NCBI GenBank assembly: GCA_020632595.1
Contig: JACKFF010000005.1
Span: forward strand, 1-64,000
From: Nitrospiraceae bacterium
GTDB taxonomy: Bacteria; Nitrospirota; Nitrospiria; Nitrospirales; UBA8639
DNA: 64,000 nt
Reading direction: 5' to 3'
The first letter of the stretch is position 1; every line of letters begins with the position of its first letter. Under the pieces are notes generated by a model that did not search any database, was not told where the DNA came from, and worked only from the letters and a program-made list of their open reading frames with translations. The position numbers and the translations under genes are program-made. Of this stretch, positions 1-8,463 are shown piece by piece.

Positions 1-700
1 TGGCCATTTTGCGCCGATTGTCTGCATCGCGAATAGGTCGCCCAACGACTAAATAATCAGCCCCGGCTCGAATGGCATCAAATGGAGTTAACGAACGTTG
101 ATGTTCATGGGTATTCTGTCCGGCAGGTCTCACACCTGGAGAGACAATGAGCACCTTCGGACCAAACCGTTCCCTCAGAATTCCAACATATTTTCCCGAG
201 GCGATTAGACCATCGCACCCTTGGGCCATCGCCATATCGGCTCGCCATAAGACGTAGTCATCCAGAGAATGAAAACGTGCGGACTCTCCTGGGTGCATAC
301 TCATCATCCCCAGGTCTTGAAGATCCTTTTCCCCCCAACTCGAAAGGAGCGGAACGGTCAAAATTTGAATTGACCGGGCGCCTCGACCCAGCACTGCAGC
401 TTTGGCTGTGGCATGATTTCCAAATATGGTCAGAAAATCCACATCAAGATCAGCCGCCAGATTCACAGCGCGGCGCACAGTTTCATCAATATCATTCATC
501 TTCAGATCTAAAAAAATCCTGCAATTTTGTGCACGTAATTCCTTGATAAAATCCGCATTCACCGCCAGAAATAATTCCAGGCCGATTTTATAAAACCAGG
601 CGACACCCTCTAAATCCTTCACATATTGACGGGCTTCCTCTACGGAGGAAACATCAAGTGCGACAATTAACCGTTCCTGTAGGGGGATAACCATGTTCAT
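1..700 (-). CDS. pyrF: Orotidine 5'-phosphate decarboxylase, C-terminus cut by window edge
   Basis: Last step of UMP synthesis (OMP to UMP plus CO2), a cytosolic TIM-barrel enzyme. I translated the reverse strand from ATG at 700 without interruption to base 2, about 233 residues; only the last stretch of the usual 230-245 residues is missing. Visible are ALDVS (Asp16) of strand 1, FYKIG (Lys38), the catalytic Asp-Lys-Asp array in DLKMND (Asp65, Lys67, Asp70) and the two phosphate-binding loops SPGVRP and VGRPIR. A second ATG at 694 (MVIPLQ) is an equally possible start; neither has a strong ribosome binding site. No neighbour shares its strand, so it may be the 3' part of an operon entering from the left or a single gene. 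Confidence 0.96.
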   Translation of the reverse strand, partial: MNMVIPLQERLIVALDVSSVEEARQYVKDLEGVAWFYKIGLELFLAVNADFIKELRAQNCRIFLDLKMNDIDETVRRAVNLAADLDVDFLTIFGNHATAKAAVLGRGARSIQILTVPLLSSWGEKDLQDLGMMSMHPGESARFHSLDDYVLWRADMAMAQGCDGLIASGKYVGILRERFGPKVLIVSPGVRPAGQNTHEHQRSLTPFDAIRAGADYLVVGRPIRDADNRRKMA

Positions 701-1250
701 TCCTAATTCATCATATACGCCGGTGGTTCAACATTCATGGGAATGCGCGGATGAGTAATCTATAGACAGCCCTAGGAATGAGAGACCGAGGTATGAGCCA
801 GGCTTTTACCAGTGAATAGCCACACACCCAAATTCCACATGAACACTAATTCTTGCTTATGGACAGTGGAGAGTGCCATAACCAATGGATGAACTCAAGC
901 CACACCGCATCGAGGCCAAACCTGCCCTTGATGACTCATCGATTCGAACCATTTCGTCGAAAATCCCTGGACCTACATAGGTTTTCTGGATCGACTCCCT
1001 TACACATCCTGCCCCGCAGGATCCGTATCCAACATTTTTCGGTTCTGCCATACGATAAAAGCCCGGGTTCCAGTTTCGAAGCCGAATGAGATCAGGGCTC
1101 TCCACAATTTTATGTCGGGTGGAGTCCGATTGTTGAGGCTTGGAGACAGCTAGTTGACCTATTAAAGGAAACAGATCGAAAAAGCAGGGCAAATTCCCCA
1201 GCACAATTGTCGGTCAATTCCATCTCGTGGAAAATACAGGTCAAGGTTGT
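701..1250. other. Gene-free gap between pyrF and the first receiver-PAS gene
   Basis: About 550 bp without a convincing gene. Short open frames on both strands (853-1089 plus, 857-1204 minus) overlap one another, lack ribosome binding sites and resemble nothing I know. The gap continues to 1495, but its right part holds the enhancer and promoter listed separately. Confidence 0.5.
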
Positions 1251-1288
1251 GTATCCATTTGGATAATTGGGTGTATCCAAACAGATAT
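1251..1288. promoter_or_regulatory. Tandem dyad, likely enhancer (UAS) of a sigma-54 activator, copy 1
   Basis: Two imperfect palindromes: GTATCCATTTGGATAA at 1251-1266 and GTATCCAAACAGATAT at 1273-1288, centres 22 bp apart. Same pattern (GTATCY-N4-RGATAC) and nearly the same spacing as the pairs at 7324-7362 and 11761-11797. It lies about 130-150 bp upstream of the -24/-12 element at 1408, the usual distance for a bound NtrC-family activator. The regulator encoded at 13564-14973 is the natural candidate; that link is inference. Confidence 0.75.
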
Positions 1289-1407
1289 CAAAATTTCGTT
1301 TTTTCATGAAAAGAAGTCAAAAAAAAAGGCTTTTCCTTGCAAAGATTTCACTAAATCACAATTTTTCCAAAGGCTTATCGCCTGTCCGAATTAACGTATG
1401 CCCTAAT

Positions 1408-1423
1408 TGGTACGTAGATTGCG
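1408..1423 (+). promoter_or_regulatory. Sigma-54 (-24/-12) promoter of the receiver-PAS gene
   Basis: TGGTACGTAGATTGCG matches the sigma-54 consensus TGGCAC-N5-TTGCW at every key base, with exactly 10 bases between the GG and the GC. Expected transcript start is near 1434, giving a leader of about 60 nt before ATG 1496. Confidence 0.8.
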
Positions 1424-1495
1424 TGTGCCATATGTACGCCCATTAACAGGAACATTGGCTTTGAGGGTCAGTTACACCAGACATGAGGTCAAACC

Positions 1496-2329
1496 ATGGC
1501 AAATGCATCCCCGATACCATCCTCTTCCCCCATTCTTGTCGTCGACGATGAGCAGGATATTGTCCTAACCTTACGAGATCTTTTGGAGGCCGACGGACAT
1601 CACATTAATGTGGCGTCAACAGGCGGCACAGCCCTGGAATGCGTAAAACATCACTCGCCTAGTGCAGTAATCCTTGACGTCAAACTCCCTGACATGGATG
1701 GCTTACTCGTTTTAGAGAAGATGACAAAAGCAGTACCCGGTCTTCCCATCATTATTTTGTCGAGTTATACCACTCTCGATGATGTGACCGGCCCTCTTGA
1801 GGAACAGGGCGCCTTCGCCTATCTCCATAAACCCATCAACCGTTCCGAAATCAGGACCACGGTGCGCCAAGCACTCAAGGCTTATGCCTTGGCAAAAAAA
1901 ATGGAACACGCCCGTCACGCCTTATATGAAAGCGAAATCCGCTTTCAAGCCGTCTTTCAGGCGGCCATTGATGCCATTGTATTAGCCGATCACACCGGCC
2001 GCATCACGTCCTGGAATAAGGCTGCAGAATTGATGTTTGAATATACCGCCGAGGAAATGTTCGGAAAACCACTTACACTGATCATGCCCAATCGGTACCG
2101 GGAAGCTCATACCAAAGGCATGAAACGATTACAGACAACAGGCGAATCTCACGTCATCGGGAAAACGGTCACACTCCATGGATTACGAAAAAGCGGACAG
2201 GAATTCCCCATCGAACTCTCTTTGAATTCCTGGATGACAGGAACGCAGCCATCCTATTCCGGATTTATCCGGGATCTTTCGTTGCGAGAATCAAATAAGG
2301 GAAAGCCTGTGCACTATCAAAACGTGTGA
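1496..2329 (+). CDS. Receiver-PAS response regulator without output domain
   Basis: 277 residues. Residues 12-130 form a CheY-like receiver: acidic pair Asp17/Asp18, phospho-acceptor Asp61 in ILDVKLPD, Ser/Thr in LSSYT and Lys in LHKPI. After a helical linker, residues about 150-262 form a PAS domain (AIVLADHTG, SWNKAAE, GQEFPIEL). There is no kinase, DNA-binding, GGDEF or other effector domain, so it probably works through protein contacts or as a phosphate sink with a small-molecule sensor. ATG 1496 is preceded by GAGGT at a good distance. It has the same architecture as the gene at 11962. It sits behind a sigma-54 promoter with a tandem dyad. Precise partners are unknown; the kinase at 9406 and the activator at 13564 are likely members of the same circuit. 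Confidence 0.88.
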   Translation: MANASPIPSSSPILVVDDEQDIVLTLRDLLEADGHHINVASTGGTALECVKHHSPSAVILDVKLPDMDGLLVLEKMTKAVPGLPIIILSSYTTLDDVTGPLEEQGAFAYLHKPINRSEIRTTVRQALKAYALAKKMEHARHALYESEIRFQAVFQAAIDAIVLADHTGRITSWNKAAELMFEYTAEEMFGKPLTLIMPNRYREAHTKGMKRLQTTGESHVIGKTVTLHGLRKSGQEFPIELSLNSWMTGTQPSYSGFIRDLSLRESNKGKPVHYQNV

Positions 2330-2692
2330 GACCCCTGTGCCGAGCATGGCTGTTTGTTTACTGAGCGGTAAGAGAATCGTCTGAACAAGCAGGAACTGAA
2401 GAAGAGCAATCCCAAACAAGTTAAAGGATTCGGTGCAAGCATCGGATAATTCCTGCTGTGAAACCCTTCCAATATGACGCAGCCTCATCTTCGTGGGAAC
2501 ACCTCATGGAGATTGGCATTTAGTTGTACCTCGCCGTTACCAATGTGACTCCTTCGTATCACCTGTTCAGGCGCATGTAATCCCTCATTCGAAATCACAC
2601 GTTTTTTCGTGGTTTTCCCTCACGCTCGGGACCTCCGAGAACAGCTTGGACCTGCTCATTCCTATCGCAAGATTCCCACACAATTTGAATAT
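2330..2692. other. Gene-free gap between two convergent genes
   Basis: About 360 bp between the converging receiver-PAS and Nudix genes. I see no gene, strong hairpin or repeat. Confidence 0.4.
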
Positions 2693-3328
2693 TTATTTGG
2701 ATTTTAATGTAGCAAGGGCTGGCTCAAGCCTTGGAAGATCATCATTCAAAAATCTCAGATCGGTTGAAAATATGTCATACTTGGTTAACTCAGGCAAAGG
2801 CACGAACCGAATATTTTTGATCTCGGGAGATCGGGGGCGTATGTGCCCGGAACTCAGTCTCGCACGGAAAATTGCGAAACCGTCCTGTGGAGCACAGCGG
2901 AAGTAAAAGTGCAATCGAAAGGGGCCGGGTTCTTCCGGAAGATAGGGAATAGCATCAATTCTAAGGAGACTGTTCACCCTAATGGCGATACCGAGTTCTT
3001 CGGACATTTCCTTGCAAAGAGCTGCCTGTATAACATCGTCAGGCGATGAAGTATTGCTTGGTCTGGTCGGATCTCCGGGAGTCGATTCGAGAGACCCACC
3101 AGGAAGACCCCATGCTCCTTTCGGCCGATAACTGTGCTCAACCAAGAGCACCTCCGGAGGTGATGAATTTTCGTCAATCATGACGGCTATTGCCCCCACT
3201 ACCCAGCTTCTGGCAAGCAACCCTTTCAAAAATCCTGCCACCCGTGGAGGAAACAGCCTCCAAATATAAAGGGCAAAACGATGAAGGTTGGGGTGATGCT
3301 CAATAAACCGTGTTAACCATGCGAACAT
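2693..3328 (-). CDS. Nudix hydrolase with an interrupted Nudix box
   Basis: 211 residues. The core (about 45-165) is a Nudix fold, which hydrolyses nucleoside diphosphate linked substrates with Mg2+. VVGAIAV begins the first strand and GAWGLPGGSLE opens the Nudix box. The box then carries an insertion of roughly 15 residues rich in Pro, Ser and Thr before the helix ending KEMSEELGI, where the usual REUXEEXGU has Lys in place of Arg. The metal-binding Glu pair in SEELG is kept. The N-terminal 45 residues are basic and hydrophobic (WRLFPPRVAGF), perhaps a membrane-associating helix. Substrate cannot be predicted. The gene stands alone, with gene-free DNA on both sides. Confidence 0.85.
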   Translation of the reverse strand: MFAWLTRFIEHHPNLHRFALYIWRLFPPRVAGFLKGLLARSWVVGAIAVMIDENSSPPEVLLVEHSYRPKGAWGLPGGSLESTPGDPTRPSNTSSPDDVIQAALCKEMSEELGIAIRVNSLLRIDAIPYLPEEPGPFRLHFYFRCAPQDGFAIFRARLSSGHIRPRSPEIKNIRFVPLPELTKYDIFSTDLRFLNDDLPRLEPALATLKSK

Positions 3329-4170
3329 ATCTTTTTGCGTTATCTATAAACGGCCAGCCGGCACGGAGATTTGGTGAATGTTCCAAGAGGACCTTTGATT
3401 TTTTTTCAAGTACCTGTCCTTTTGTCTTATCACTGTGCCTGGGGTCAATAACGCCAATACACTATGTATCACTATCCAAAGCAAATTAAATCATTAATTT
3501 TAAATCAAAAATTACCCTTTGGTTTTGGCACTATGATCCGACTCTCCATAGCTATCGCCTTATAAGGTACCCAGCGTCGCGGCTTGATGGCTTTCCCAAA
3601 GAACCGCCTCTCCGCAACAGTCTTGTATCGGCGATTGATTCGGTTAATGCCGCTGAGGGGACCTGTATCCCAGGAAGAAAATACATCCCATATCCGGACA
3701 AATTCCCCCTATTCTTTTGATTCGAATTTTTTACGCTCATGTGCAACATGATTGAGTGGTCTCAATACTGTAAGGATCCTCTAGCTGAGGTAAACCTTTC
3801 AGAACGAGACCTTTAAAATTTTCTTTGCTTGTGAAGCACCTTCACATTTTTCTGTGCCGGATCTGGGTTCACTCCAAAAATTGAATACTCATCCTGGGTG
3901 ACCCAGTTCCGGGGTGGTCCACCGGTAGATGTTTCAGTCGTTGGTCCTGAGAATTCTAAATCTGCCTATTTGTTAAAAATATTTCTTGAGTATCAAAAGG
4001 GCACCACGACGATGCGGTACGCTCCACCCTCAGGCTCGGCATCTAAAGAACCAATCAACGAAGGAAGTTTGTCAAAAATTGTAAACAAACCTTGGACGTG
4101 GGAGGCAGACCAGGCAATAGCGGAAACACAAAAATAGAGGAAAGTGCCTGAAAGGAAAGAGAAAGTTGAC
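3329..4170. other. Long gene-free gap
   Basis: About 840 bp between the Nudix gene and tRNA-Gln. The best open frame (3898-4137 plus, GTG start) has no ribosome binding site and no recognisable motif. I find no structured RNA that I can name; AT-rich stretches at 3470-3520 could hold promoters. Confidence 0.4.
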
Positions 4171-4244
4171 TGGCTGGGGGACCAGGAATCGAACCTGGGT
4201 TCTAAGATCCAAAATCTTATGTCTTGCCCCTAGACGATCCCCCA
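4171..4244 (-). tRNA. tRNA-Gln (anticodon UUG)
   Basis: Reading the minus strand: 7-bp acceptor stem TGGGGGA paired with TCCCCCA, D arm with TCTAGGGGCAAGA, anticodon stem TAAGA/TCTTA closing a 7-base loop TTTTGGA with anticodon TTG, T arm GGTTCGATTCC, discriminator G and an encoded CCA at 4171-4173. The body without CCA is 71 nt (4174-4244), fully cloverleaf compatible. Confidence 0.95.
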
Positions 4245-4297
4245 ACCGAACAGCCACTTTAAGACTTACGGGTCTAAAGCGTCAAGATCTTTCAAGT

Positions 4298-4960
4298 TTA
4301 GTACACACGCCCGTAGACGATCCAATGCCGGTCATCAGGAACATCAACCATCAGGCGGCTTAAATTCAGTTCTGCGAGGTGAGCAGCCACTTCATCTTCC
4401 GTAAATGCCGCCAACAGGGAATGAAAGAAATCCTGCCGTAATCTCTCAGGTTCATGGGCCGCATACTGCTCAACAAGCGCCTGCGCCTCGTCGGGAGAAT
4501 TCGGACGAAGGAGATCCATGACCACCACAAGCCCACCTGGCTTGATCATTTTTTTTATCTCATACCAAAATCGTAACGGATTGGGAACATGGTGGGCCAA
4601 ACTGTTCGATATCACGGCGTCCGCTGGAGTAGCCAACCTGACATCTTGAAACCGTTGGGAGAGAAACTTTATTCGATGAGCTAACCCGGCTTGCTTCACT
4701 GCCTGTTCCGCCCAGGTGATCATAGGGATGGAAGCATCAATTCCTGTAATCCGACAGGTGGGATGACTCCGGGCCAGGCGAATGGCGATATCACCGGGGC
4801 CACACCCCAAATCCACAACATGAGGGCCATCACAGTCCTCATACAGTCGAAGAAAGGTATCCACAAATCCCTGATTTTCTTCTTGAAAATCCGCTTCGGC
4901 ATAGGCCTGAACCTGAACCGGGTCATCCATAACTTCCGGTTCGAGAACCCGTTCCATCAT
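4298..4960 (-). CDS. Class I SAM-dependent methyltransferase
   Basis: 220 residues from ATG 4960, whose ATGA overlaps the stop of the upstream MOSC gene, so the two are translationally coupled. Rossmann-type methyltransferase: motif I VDLGCGPGD binds SAM, followed by GIDAS (motif II acid) and an ISNSLAHH motif and KPGGLVVVMD (post-motif III). A longer version could start at 4993 but would run 37 bp into the MOSC gene. The substrate is not predictable; the family includes small-molecule and quinone methylases. Coupling to a MOSC protein suggests a shared role in sulfur or thiol chemistry, which is only an inference. Confidence 0.85.
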   Translation of the reverse strand: MMERVLEPEVMDDPVQVQAYAEADFQEENQGFVDTFLRLYEDCDGPHVVDLGCGPGDIAIRLARSHPTCRITGIDASIPMITWAEQAVKQAGLAHRIKFLSQRFQDVRLATPADAVISNSLAHHVPNPLRFWYEIKKMIKPGGLVVVMDLLRPNSPDEAQALVEQYAAHEPERLRQDFFHSLLAAFTEDEVAAHLAELNLSRLMVDVPDDRHWIVYGRVY

Positions 4961-5502
4961 TGCATATTCCTTTTCGGCAATGTCACGACCCACACTCCAT
5001 CACCTTGCCGTACCCGTCCTTCGGACAGGACCTGAGCATACAATCGGCTCCATCCGGGATGTTGCCGGTGCGAAATCCGGGAAAAGTCGCCATTCGCAAA
5101 CCATTGCGCATTATGACGACACGGTTCACAATATTTTGTTAGTTTGATCTGCACCTCTTCTCCAATTTTCAGATGGTCACCTGGTTTCAGCTGTGTCCAA
5201 TTAAGTCCGGCCACGGTCAAATTTTCTCCCGAGGCTCCAGGATAAACGGTGTGTCCCTCCTGTTGTAAGGCCTCCAGGACCTCAAACGAGAACAGGCATA
5301 AGGCCCGATCCGGGCCGCCATGCAACGCCCGATTCCGATGCCCGTCCCCATCCATCCCTTTGAACGTAATCCACGCCTCGGGCACGGGCAGCTTGGGGAG
5401 TCCACCTGGAGAACGATTAATTTGATGGAGATATGCGACAGAACCCATAAAAATCTTTATATCACCGGCATACTTGTCAGAGACGAAGAGGATGGTAGCC
5501 AT
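4957..5502 (-). CDS. MOSC-domain protein
   Basis: 181 residues. MOSC (molybdenum cofactor sulfurase C-terminal) domain of the YiiM type: GMDGDGHRNRALHGGPDRALCLF is the conserved substrate-pocket region, PGASGENLTV follows, and KYCEPC carries the conserved Cys of the family. YiiM-like proteins reduce N-hydroxylated compounds with molybdenum cofactor or traffic sulfur. The true start may be the internal ATG at 5448 (MGSVAYL), because family members usually begin just before that strand; neither start has a clear ribosome binding site. The stop overlaps the methyltransferase start (ATGA). Confidence 0.88.
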   Translation of the reverse strand: MATILFVSDKYAGDIKIFMGSVAYLHQINRSPGGLPKLPVPEAWITFKGMDGDGHRNRALHGGPDRALCLFSFEVLEALQQEGHTVYPGASGENLTVAGLNWTQLKPGDHLKIGEEVQIKLTKYCEPCRHNAQWFANGDFSRISHRQHPGWSRLYAQVLSEGRVRQGDGVWVVTLPKRNMQ

Positions 5503-5557
5503 CGAACGAAAGGGTGGTCAAGCCGCATTACATCAATCACGAAGACCCGCCATGGTC

Positions 5558-6310
5558 TTAGGAGGTTATAGTCTGCACAAAGCCCGTGATTTTCTGAAAA
5601 TAGGAGATTCCCCCAACAAAGGGCACATCATTATGCTCCGCACCCACTATCACAAACCATTGTTTAGGCTCATGTGCTGCATCATAGACCTGCCGCCCCA
5701 GGGCCATCGGAACAATGGAATCCTTTTCGCCATGAATCACCAATAGCGGACGCCTGAGCTTGGCCACCTTTTCAGTCAGATTAAAGTCCACATTTAACAA
5801 CCAGTGGGCAGGCAATCCCATGTAATGGTGGTCCGACATGGCCTGGATAGAAGGAAACGCCCCCTCAAGAATGACCCCGGCCGATGGCCGGAAAATGGCC
5901 ACCTCACCGGCCACACAAGCGCCCAGAGATCGTCCAAATACTACAATCCGGTTCGCGGCAATGCCACGTTGGTGTAAGACATAGTCATAGGCGGCCAGTG
6001 CATCCTGATACATGCCGGGCTCTGAGGGAGTGCCTGTGCTCCGGCCATACCCACGATAATCAAAGATGAAAACAGATAATCCGCGCCGATACAGCTCCCG
6101 GATATTGTCTAACCGGTGACTAATATTACCGGCATTTCCATGACACCAGAAAAGCACCGGCCTAGTCGGTCCGGCGTCGACAAACCAGCCGAATATCGTG
6201 ACTGACTCATCGACCGGAAGCCACACCTCTTCTAAAGGCAGTCCACTGAGACTCACCCAGTTCCGGTCTTCCCAAGAAGAGGGCTGAAATACAAAGACTC
6301 CTTCAAACAT
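5558..6310 (-). CDS. Alpha/beta hydrolase
   Basis: 250 residues from ATG 6310; a TTG at 6340 would add ten residues. Alpha/beta-hydrolase fold of the bem46/YfhR-like type: oxyanion-region CHGNAGN, DYRGYGRSTG, nucleophile elbow GRSLG (Ser), acid in HGEKDSIVP (Asp) and final His in GAEHND. All three catalytic residues are present, so an active serine esterase or thioesterase is expected; substrate unknown. No signal peptide or membrane segment. Downstream of its stop lies the start of the MOSC gene with about 55 bp between, same strand, so co-transcription of hydrolase, MOSC and methyltransferase is plausible. Confidence 0.88.
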   Translation of the reverse strand: MFEGVFVFQPSSWEDRNWVSLSGLPLEEVWLPVDESVTIFGWFVDAGPTRPVLFWCHGNAGNISHRLDNIRELYRRGLSVFIFDYRGYGRSTGTPSEPGMYQDALAAYDYVLHQRGIAANRIVVFGRSLGACVAGEVAIFRPSAGVILEGAFPSIQAMSDHHYMGLPAHWLLNVDFNLTEKVAKLRRPLLVIHGEKDSIVPMALGRQVYDAAHEPKQWFVIVGAEHNDVPFVGGISYFQKITGFVQTITS

Positions 6311-6411
6311 CGGCCCATTGTAGCAAGGCGGGGACACCAACGCGGATAAAAAATGCTAAAGTAGGGTATTCTTTCAATAGAAATTTCTTTTACCATTCGA
6401 GATCCTTCACG

Positions 6412-7218
6412 ATGGCTACTTATGCAATTGGAGATGTACAGGGATGCGTTCAGGCCTTACACCGTTTGATTGAAAAGATTCGCTTCAATCCGGCATCAGA
6501 TCGGCTCTGGTTCGTCGGGGACTTGGTCAATCGAGGGCCAGATTCCTTGGAAGTGCTCCGCCTCATCAAGCAGTTAGGGAACTCGGCCATCACCGTGTTG
6601 GGCAATCATGACTTACATCTTCTGGCGGTGTGGGCCAAGATCACCACTCTTAGTCAAAAAGACACCTTACAATCGACACTCTCGGCTCCCGATGTGGATG
6701 AATTGCTCGCCTGGTTGCGATTTCGACCCCTTGCCCACGTCGAAGATGGATATTGTCTAATTCATGCCGGCCTCTTACCATCCTGGTCCATTTCTCAAGC
6801 CCTGGAGTTAGCGCGTGAGGCAGAGGAAGCCTTGCGGGATGAGAATTTTCACCAGCACCTACCCGCAATCTATTTTCGAAAAGCTCTCGTGTTTTCTCCT
6901 CATCTGAGCCTTGATGAACGAGTAGGCCTCACCACCAATGTCTTGACCCGGCTCCGGGTCTGTACCCAAGAAGGCATTCCTGAGTTCTCGTTTAAGGGGC
7001 ATCCCGACGACGCCCCTCCGGGGTATATGCCATGGTTCCAAGTTCCCAATCGAGCGACACAAGAGGACACAATTATTTTTGGTCATTGGTCCGCCTTAGG
7101 AGTTGTGAAAGGACCACGCGTCTTCGCGATCGACGGTGGATGCGTGTGGGGACGGGAACTCATTGCCCTGCGCCTCGAAGACAAACATCTCTTTCGCGTC
7201 ACCTGCTCAAAGATTTAA
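6412..7218 (+). CDS. apaH: Symmetrical bis(5'-nucleosyl)-tetraphosphatase
   Basis: 268 residues, normal family length. Cleaves Ap4A into two ADP, limiting alarmone build-up. Calcineurin-type metallophosphatase motifs are intact: IGDVQGC (GDxxG), VGDLVNRGPDS (GDxxDRG variant with Asn for Asp) and LGNHDLHLL (GNHD), with HAGLLPSW and FGHWSALG supplying the downstream His ligands. ATG 6412 is used; the gene is divergent from the hydrolase at 6310 and the 100 bp between must contain both promoters. Confidence 0.96.
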   Translation: MATYAIGDVQGCVQALHRLIEKIRFNPASDRLWFVGDLVNRGPDSLEVLRLIKQLGNSAITVLGNHDLHLLAVWAKITTLSQKDTLQSTLSAPDVDELLAWLRFRPLAHVEDGYCLIHAGLLPSWSISQALELAREAEEALRDENFHQHLPAIYFRKALVFSPHLSLDERVGLTTNVLTRLRVCTQEGIPEFSFKGHPDDAPPGYMPWFQVPNRATQEDTIIFGHWSALGVVKGPRVFAIDGGCVWGRELIALRLEDKHLFRVTCSKI

Positions 7219-7323
7219 TCAGATCACGCGACCCGCCGTGGTATAAAAGGCCAGGCAGTCTCCCCCTTTCCCATACACGCCATATCCCCCTGCTGTTCCC
7301 TAAAATTTCACACCACTTCTAAC

Positions 7324-7362
7324 ATGTATCTGATGAGATACATTTTGTATCCTTTTAGATAC
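7324..7362. promoter_or_regulatory. Tandem dyad, likely enhancer (UAS), copy 2
   Basis: A perfect 8-bp-arm palindrome ATGTATCTGATGAGATACAT at 7324-7343, followed by GTATCCTTTTAGATAC at 7347-7362; centres exactly 21 bp apart, that is two helical turns. It is the best copy of the GTATCY-N4-RGATAC element. It lies about 120-140 bp upstream of the sigma-54 promoter at 7475. Confidence 0.82.
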
Positions 7363-7474
7363 CTAGTGATTCCTTCTTCCCCCTCTGCCCTTGTGTAAGT
7401 TTCAATTTTTTTTAGCACCATATAGTGCTTAATAATTATTGGCATTGTCTTCCCAGGATTTATTCAAGTTCTTC

Positions 7475-7490
7475 AGGCACTTCTCTTGCT
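7475..7490 (+). promoter_or_regulatory. Sigma-54 (-24/-12) promoter of the zinc-ribbon gene
   Basis: AGGCACTTCTCTTGCT fits TGGCAC-N5-TTGCW with only the first T replaced; the GG-to-GC spacing of 10 is exact. Expected transcript start near 7501, leader about 90 nt. Confidence 0.8.
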
Positions 7491-7593
7491 TGATTATCTA
7501 GTTACAACCGGGAGAGGTAATTGCGATCGAAAGTGAACCATCCTGAAGACTTAAGGAGACCTCACCTCTACATTTTTTTAGAAAGGAATCCAC

Positions 7594-7935
7594 ATGATGA
7601 AATCCACTCTCCAACAAAGAACCAATTTATCCGCAAATAACCCGCCCCCCACGCACAGAAAAATTCGCCGACGCCACACTCGTATACATTTGGATTCCCT
7701 CAGACCGGATCCATTGGCTTACTGCGCCGACACACTCTCTCAATGCCCAAAATGCCAGGGCTTGGTGCATCAAGAGGGTGGAGAAACCTCGAAGGAAACC
7801 GTGGTCCGCTGTCTAAATTGTGGGTGGCAACCGCATTATCAGACTCCCATCATTCGTGAAACAGCAGAATCCAGAATGATTCGCTCACTGACCGCCCAGT
7901 TTGTTTCAGAATACGAGTGGCATCGCGTACCATAA
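7594..7935 (+). CDS. Small zinc-ribbon protein under sigma-54 control
   Basis: 113 residues, start ATG 7594 (or the next codon, also ATG) preceded by AAAGGA. The first 35 residues are basic (RKIRRRHTR). Residues about 50-80 form a single zinc ribbon with two CxxC knuckles, CPKC and CLNC, 26 residues apart. No other domain is visible; I do not recognise the family. The combination of a basic tail and a zinc knuckle suggests nucleic acid or protein binding, unproven. It has its own enhancer and sigma-54 promoter shared in design with the receiver-PAS genes, so it is probably an effector of that circuit. Confidence 0.8.
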   Translation: MMKSTLQQRTNLSANNPPPTHRKIRRRHTRIHLDSLRPDPLAYCADTLSQCPKCQGLVHQEGGETSKETVVRCLNCGWQPHYQTPIIRETAESRMIRSLTAQFVSEYEWHRVP

Positions 7936-8154
7936 ATTTTTCAGGGCCGCAGTCATCCGGCGCCAGAGCGGTTTTGGCAATAGTTGCACGTCAAGTGAAA
8001 TTTTCTCCGGTACTCTCAAGAGGCTTTCCCATTCCATCTGAATAGCCTTCCTAGACGGTTTCCGCTCTCGTTCACTTCCTCAGCCCCCATCCCCATAACT
8101 TCCTCCTCATTTCCGACCCGGAAATTTCCCGACATATTGTGACGAGCATTCGGT
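7936..8154. other. Gene-free gap before the second sigma-54 operon
   Basis: No gene and no copy of the GTATCY dyad. An inverted repeat TTTCCGACCCGGAAA (6-bp arms) lies near 8111-8125, about 30 bp before the promoter; its role is unknown. Confidence 0.4.
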
Positions 8155-8170
8155 CGGTACTACCCTTGCT
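8155..8170 (+). promoter_or_regulatory. Sigma-54 (-24/-12) promoter of the binding-protein/kinase operon
   Basis: CGGTACTACCCTTGCT matches TGGCAC-N5-TTGCW at GG, AC and TTGCT with exact spacing. Expected start near 8181, leaving a 150-nt leader before the small open frame at 8329 and 280 nt before the main gene. Unlike the other three promoters there is no GTATCY dyad nearby, so activation may use a different site or the distant dyad at 7324. Confidence 0.68.
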
Positions 8171-8328
8171 TCTTTTCAATATTTGAGTGAGACTTCAGGG
8201 TGAAAGTTGCGTATGCGCTTCGACCAGGCAACCGCTAATAGAAAATAGGATTCCTCCTGATGAGAGATCACAGCCAGGGTTGTCGATGCATGGAATCCCC
8301 TATTCTTTTCCTCACCAGGAGGAAAAAT

Positions 8329-8463
8329 ATGAAGGAAGAATTTTTATACTCAGGCATCCGGCCCTGTAAGCCCTTTGTCATCGTTTCAAATGAATCAAAT
8401 CAACCATTATCTGACCCATATGGTAGAACAAAGAGCCTCATAATTTTCTCTGAAACACGATGA
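8329..8463 (+). CDS. 44-residue leader open frame coupled to the binding-protein gene
   Basis: Too short for most gene callers. ATG 8329 follows a near-perfect AGGAGG (8317-8322) at 6-nt spacing, the best ribosome binding site in this part of the window. The 44-codon frame ends in TGA at 8461-8463, overlapping the ATG (8460) of the substrate-binding protein gene in an ATGA junction. The main gene itself has no ribosome binding site, so this frame probably serves to couple and regulate its translation. The peptide (MKEEFLYSG start, charged, no hydrophobic segment) resembles nothing I know; an upstream in-frame ATG at 8260 lacks a ribosome site. Confidence 0.6.
   Translation: MKEEFLYSGIRPCKPFVIVSNESNQPLSDPYGRTKSLIIFSETR

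Noticed and set aside
853..1307. Three short frames on both strands upstream of the first receiver-PAS gene
   Set aside because: They overlap one another, lack ribosome sites, and one overlaps the enhancer dyads.
1333..1345. AGGCTTTTCCTTGC as a sigma-54 promoter
   Set aside because: GG-to-GC spacing is 9 rather than 10; the perfect element at 1408 is better.
3898..4137. 79-codon frame before tRNA-Gln
   Set aside because: GTG start without a ribosome site; no recognisable sequence, upstream gap looks non-coding.
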